From an uncultured Helicobacter sp. (GTDB lineage Bacteria > Campylobacterota > Campylobacteria > Campylobacterales > Helicobacteraceae), in NCBI GenBank assembly GCA_944325475.1, contig CALVAF010000187.1:1-6930 (forward strand): DNA of 6,930 nucleotides, written 5' to 3'. Positions 5,925-6,930 of this stretch are shown one piece after another (the stretch's first letter is position 1; the number at the start of each line of letters is the position of its first letter). A model generated the notes under the pieces. That model did not search any database and had not been told where the DNA came from. It saw nothing but the letters and a program-made list of their open reading frames with translations. The position numbers and the translations under genes were made by a program.

Positions 5925-6930
5925 ATGGGAATTTATATTCTAAAGCGGCTTTTACTGATTATCCCCACTCTACTTGGAATCATCACATTAAATTTTTTCA
6001 TTATTCAAGCTGCCCCAGGCGGTCCAGTGGAGCAGATGATTGCCAAGCTAGAATCACACCATCTACAAGGCGAAGTCTCAAATGGTGGAATCTACAAAAA
6101 TCAAGGGCTTGATTCAGAGATGATTGCTAGAATCAATGCCCTTTATGGCTTTGACAAACCACTTTTAGAACGCTATTTAATCATGCTAAAAAACTATCTC
6201 CTCCTAGATTTTGGCGAAAGCTTTTATAAAAATGCCTCAGTCTTAGAGCTACTAGCAGAGAAACTCCCTGTTTCTATCTCTCTAGGGCTTTGGAGCACCC
6301 TACTCATCTATCTTATTTCTATTCCTTTAGGAATCAAAAAAGCCATTAATAATGGCACATCTTTTGATAGCTTCACAAGCACACTAATTATCATTGGCAA
6401 TGCCATTCCCACTTTCCTTTTTGCTTTGATTCTTATCATTTTCTTTGCTGGAGGGACTTATTTTAGCTGGTTTCCTTTGCGTGGGATTGTGGGGGATAAT
6501 TTTGAATCACTTTCACTCCTTGAAAAAATAAAAGATTATTTTTGGCATATTACTTTACCTATCATTTCCCTTAGCATAGGTGGTTTTGCAACTTTGACAC
6601 TACTTAGCAAAAACTCCTTTTTAGAAGAAATCCACAAACAATATGTCAAACTTGCCTTTGCCAAAGGGCTTAATCAGACCCAAGTCCTCTACCGCCATAT
6701 TTTTCGCAATGCCATGCTTTTAATTCTTTCTTCAATCCCCCAAGCCCTGCTTGGAATCTTACTCACAGGATCGCTTTTAGTAGAAATTATTTTTTCTTTA
6801 GATGGCTTAGGATTATTAGGCTATGAATCCATTATCACGCGCGATTATCCCGTGATTTTTGGGAGCCTTTATCTTTTTACACTTTTTGGCTTAGTCATCA
6901 CACTCATTAGCGATTTGCTCTATGTGCTAA
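5925..6930 (+). CDS. yejB: peptide ABC transporter permease YejB (partial, C-terminal end outside window)
   Basis: The frame is open from ATG at 5925 to the right edge: 335 codons, near the ~350-365 residues of known YejB, so only a short tail is missing. It encodes one of the two inner-membrane permeases that form the peptide channel. It starts with the typical family-5 permease helix MGIYILKRLLLIIPTLLG and then APGGPVEQMIAKL. The YejB-specific stretch GLDSEMIARINALYGFDKP follows at about 62-80. The later region holds several helices and the EAA loop that docks the ATPase (EEIHKQYVKLAFAKGLNQTQ, with conserved Ala and Gly). It begins 3 bases after the yejA stop. Its ribosome site is weak (AGG at 5913-5915, inside the end of yejA), which suggests translational coupling to yejA. 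yejE and yejF are expected next. Confidence 0.94.
   Translation, partial: MGIYILKRLLLIIPTLLGIITLNFFIIQAAPGGPVEQMIAKLESHHLQGEVSNGGIYKNQGLDSEMIARINALYGFDKPLLERYLIMLKNYLLLDFGESFYKNASVLELLAEKLPVSISLGLWSTLLIYLISIPLGIKKAINNGTSFDSFTSTLIIIGNAIPTFLFALILIIFFAGGTYFSWFPLRGIVGDNFESLSLLEKIKDYFWHITLPIISLSIGGFATLTLLSKNSFLEEIHKQYVKLAFAKGLNQTQVLYRHIFRNAMLLILSSIPQALLGILLTGSLLVEIIFSLDGLGLLGYESIITRDYPVIFGSLYLFTLFGLVITLISDLLYVL

Noticed and set aside
1..6930. tRNA, rRNA, CRISPR array, insertion sequence or prophage
   Set aside because: I saw no spaced direct repeats, no transposase or integrase motifs and no cloverleaf-like sequence on either strand.

Overview
The window looks like chromosomal DNA from a Campylobacterota species, most likely a Helicobacter or close relative. 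The evidence is the AT-rich composition, T-rich sigma70 promoters of the form TTTxGC-TAxAAT without clear -35 boxes, and a RecR whose divergences resemble those I recall from H. pylori. The species cannot be named from the sequence alone.

Layout. Positions 1-839 (minus) hold the N-terminal half of a CPA1-type K+(Na+)/H+ antiporter of the NhaP2/CvrA family, cut by the window edge. It lies 28 bp downstream of recR (868-1440, minus), probably in one transcript. A 192-bp divergent promoter region (1441-1632) separates recR from dnaJ (1633-2766, plus), which starts with TTG. Positions 2767-3373 carry no intact gene. They contain protein-like fragments in several plus-strand frames broken by many stops, best read as a decayed gene. 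A small PepSY-type membrane protein (3374-3925, minus) follows. It is divergent, across 184 bp, from yejA (4110-5921, plus), with yejB (5925 to the window end, plus) 3 bp behind it.

How the genes work together. recR (recombinational repair) and dnaJ (Hsp70 co-chaperone) are housekeeping genes. yejA and yejB encode the periplasmic binding protein and first permease of a Yej-type peptide ABC importer; a second permease (yejE) and an ATPase (yejF) are expected just past the right edge. The antiporter handles cation and pH homeostasis. The PepSY protein probably acts at the inner membrane, perhaps linked to iron or other metal uptake, but its partners are not visible here.

No clearly new multi-gene system is visible. 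The points most worth a second look are the decayed gene at 2767-3338, a perfect 7-bp inverted repeat with an 11-bp spacer over the likely PepSY promoter, an 18-bp near-palindrome touching the dnaJ -10 box, and the divergent Toprim region of RecR.
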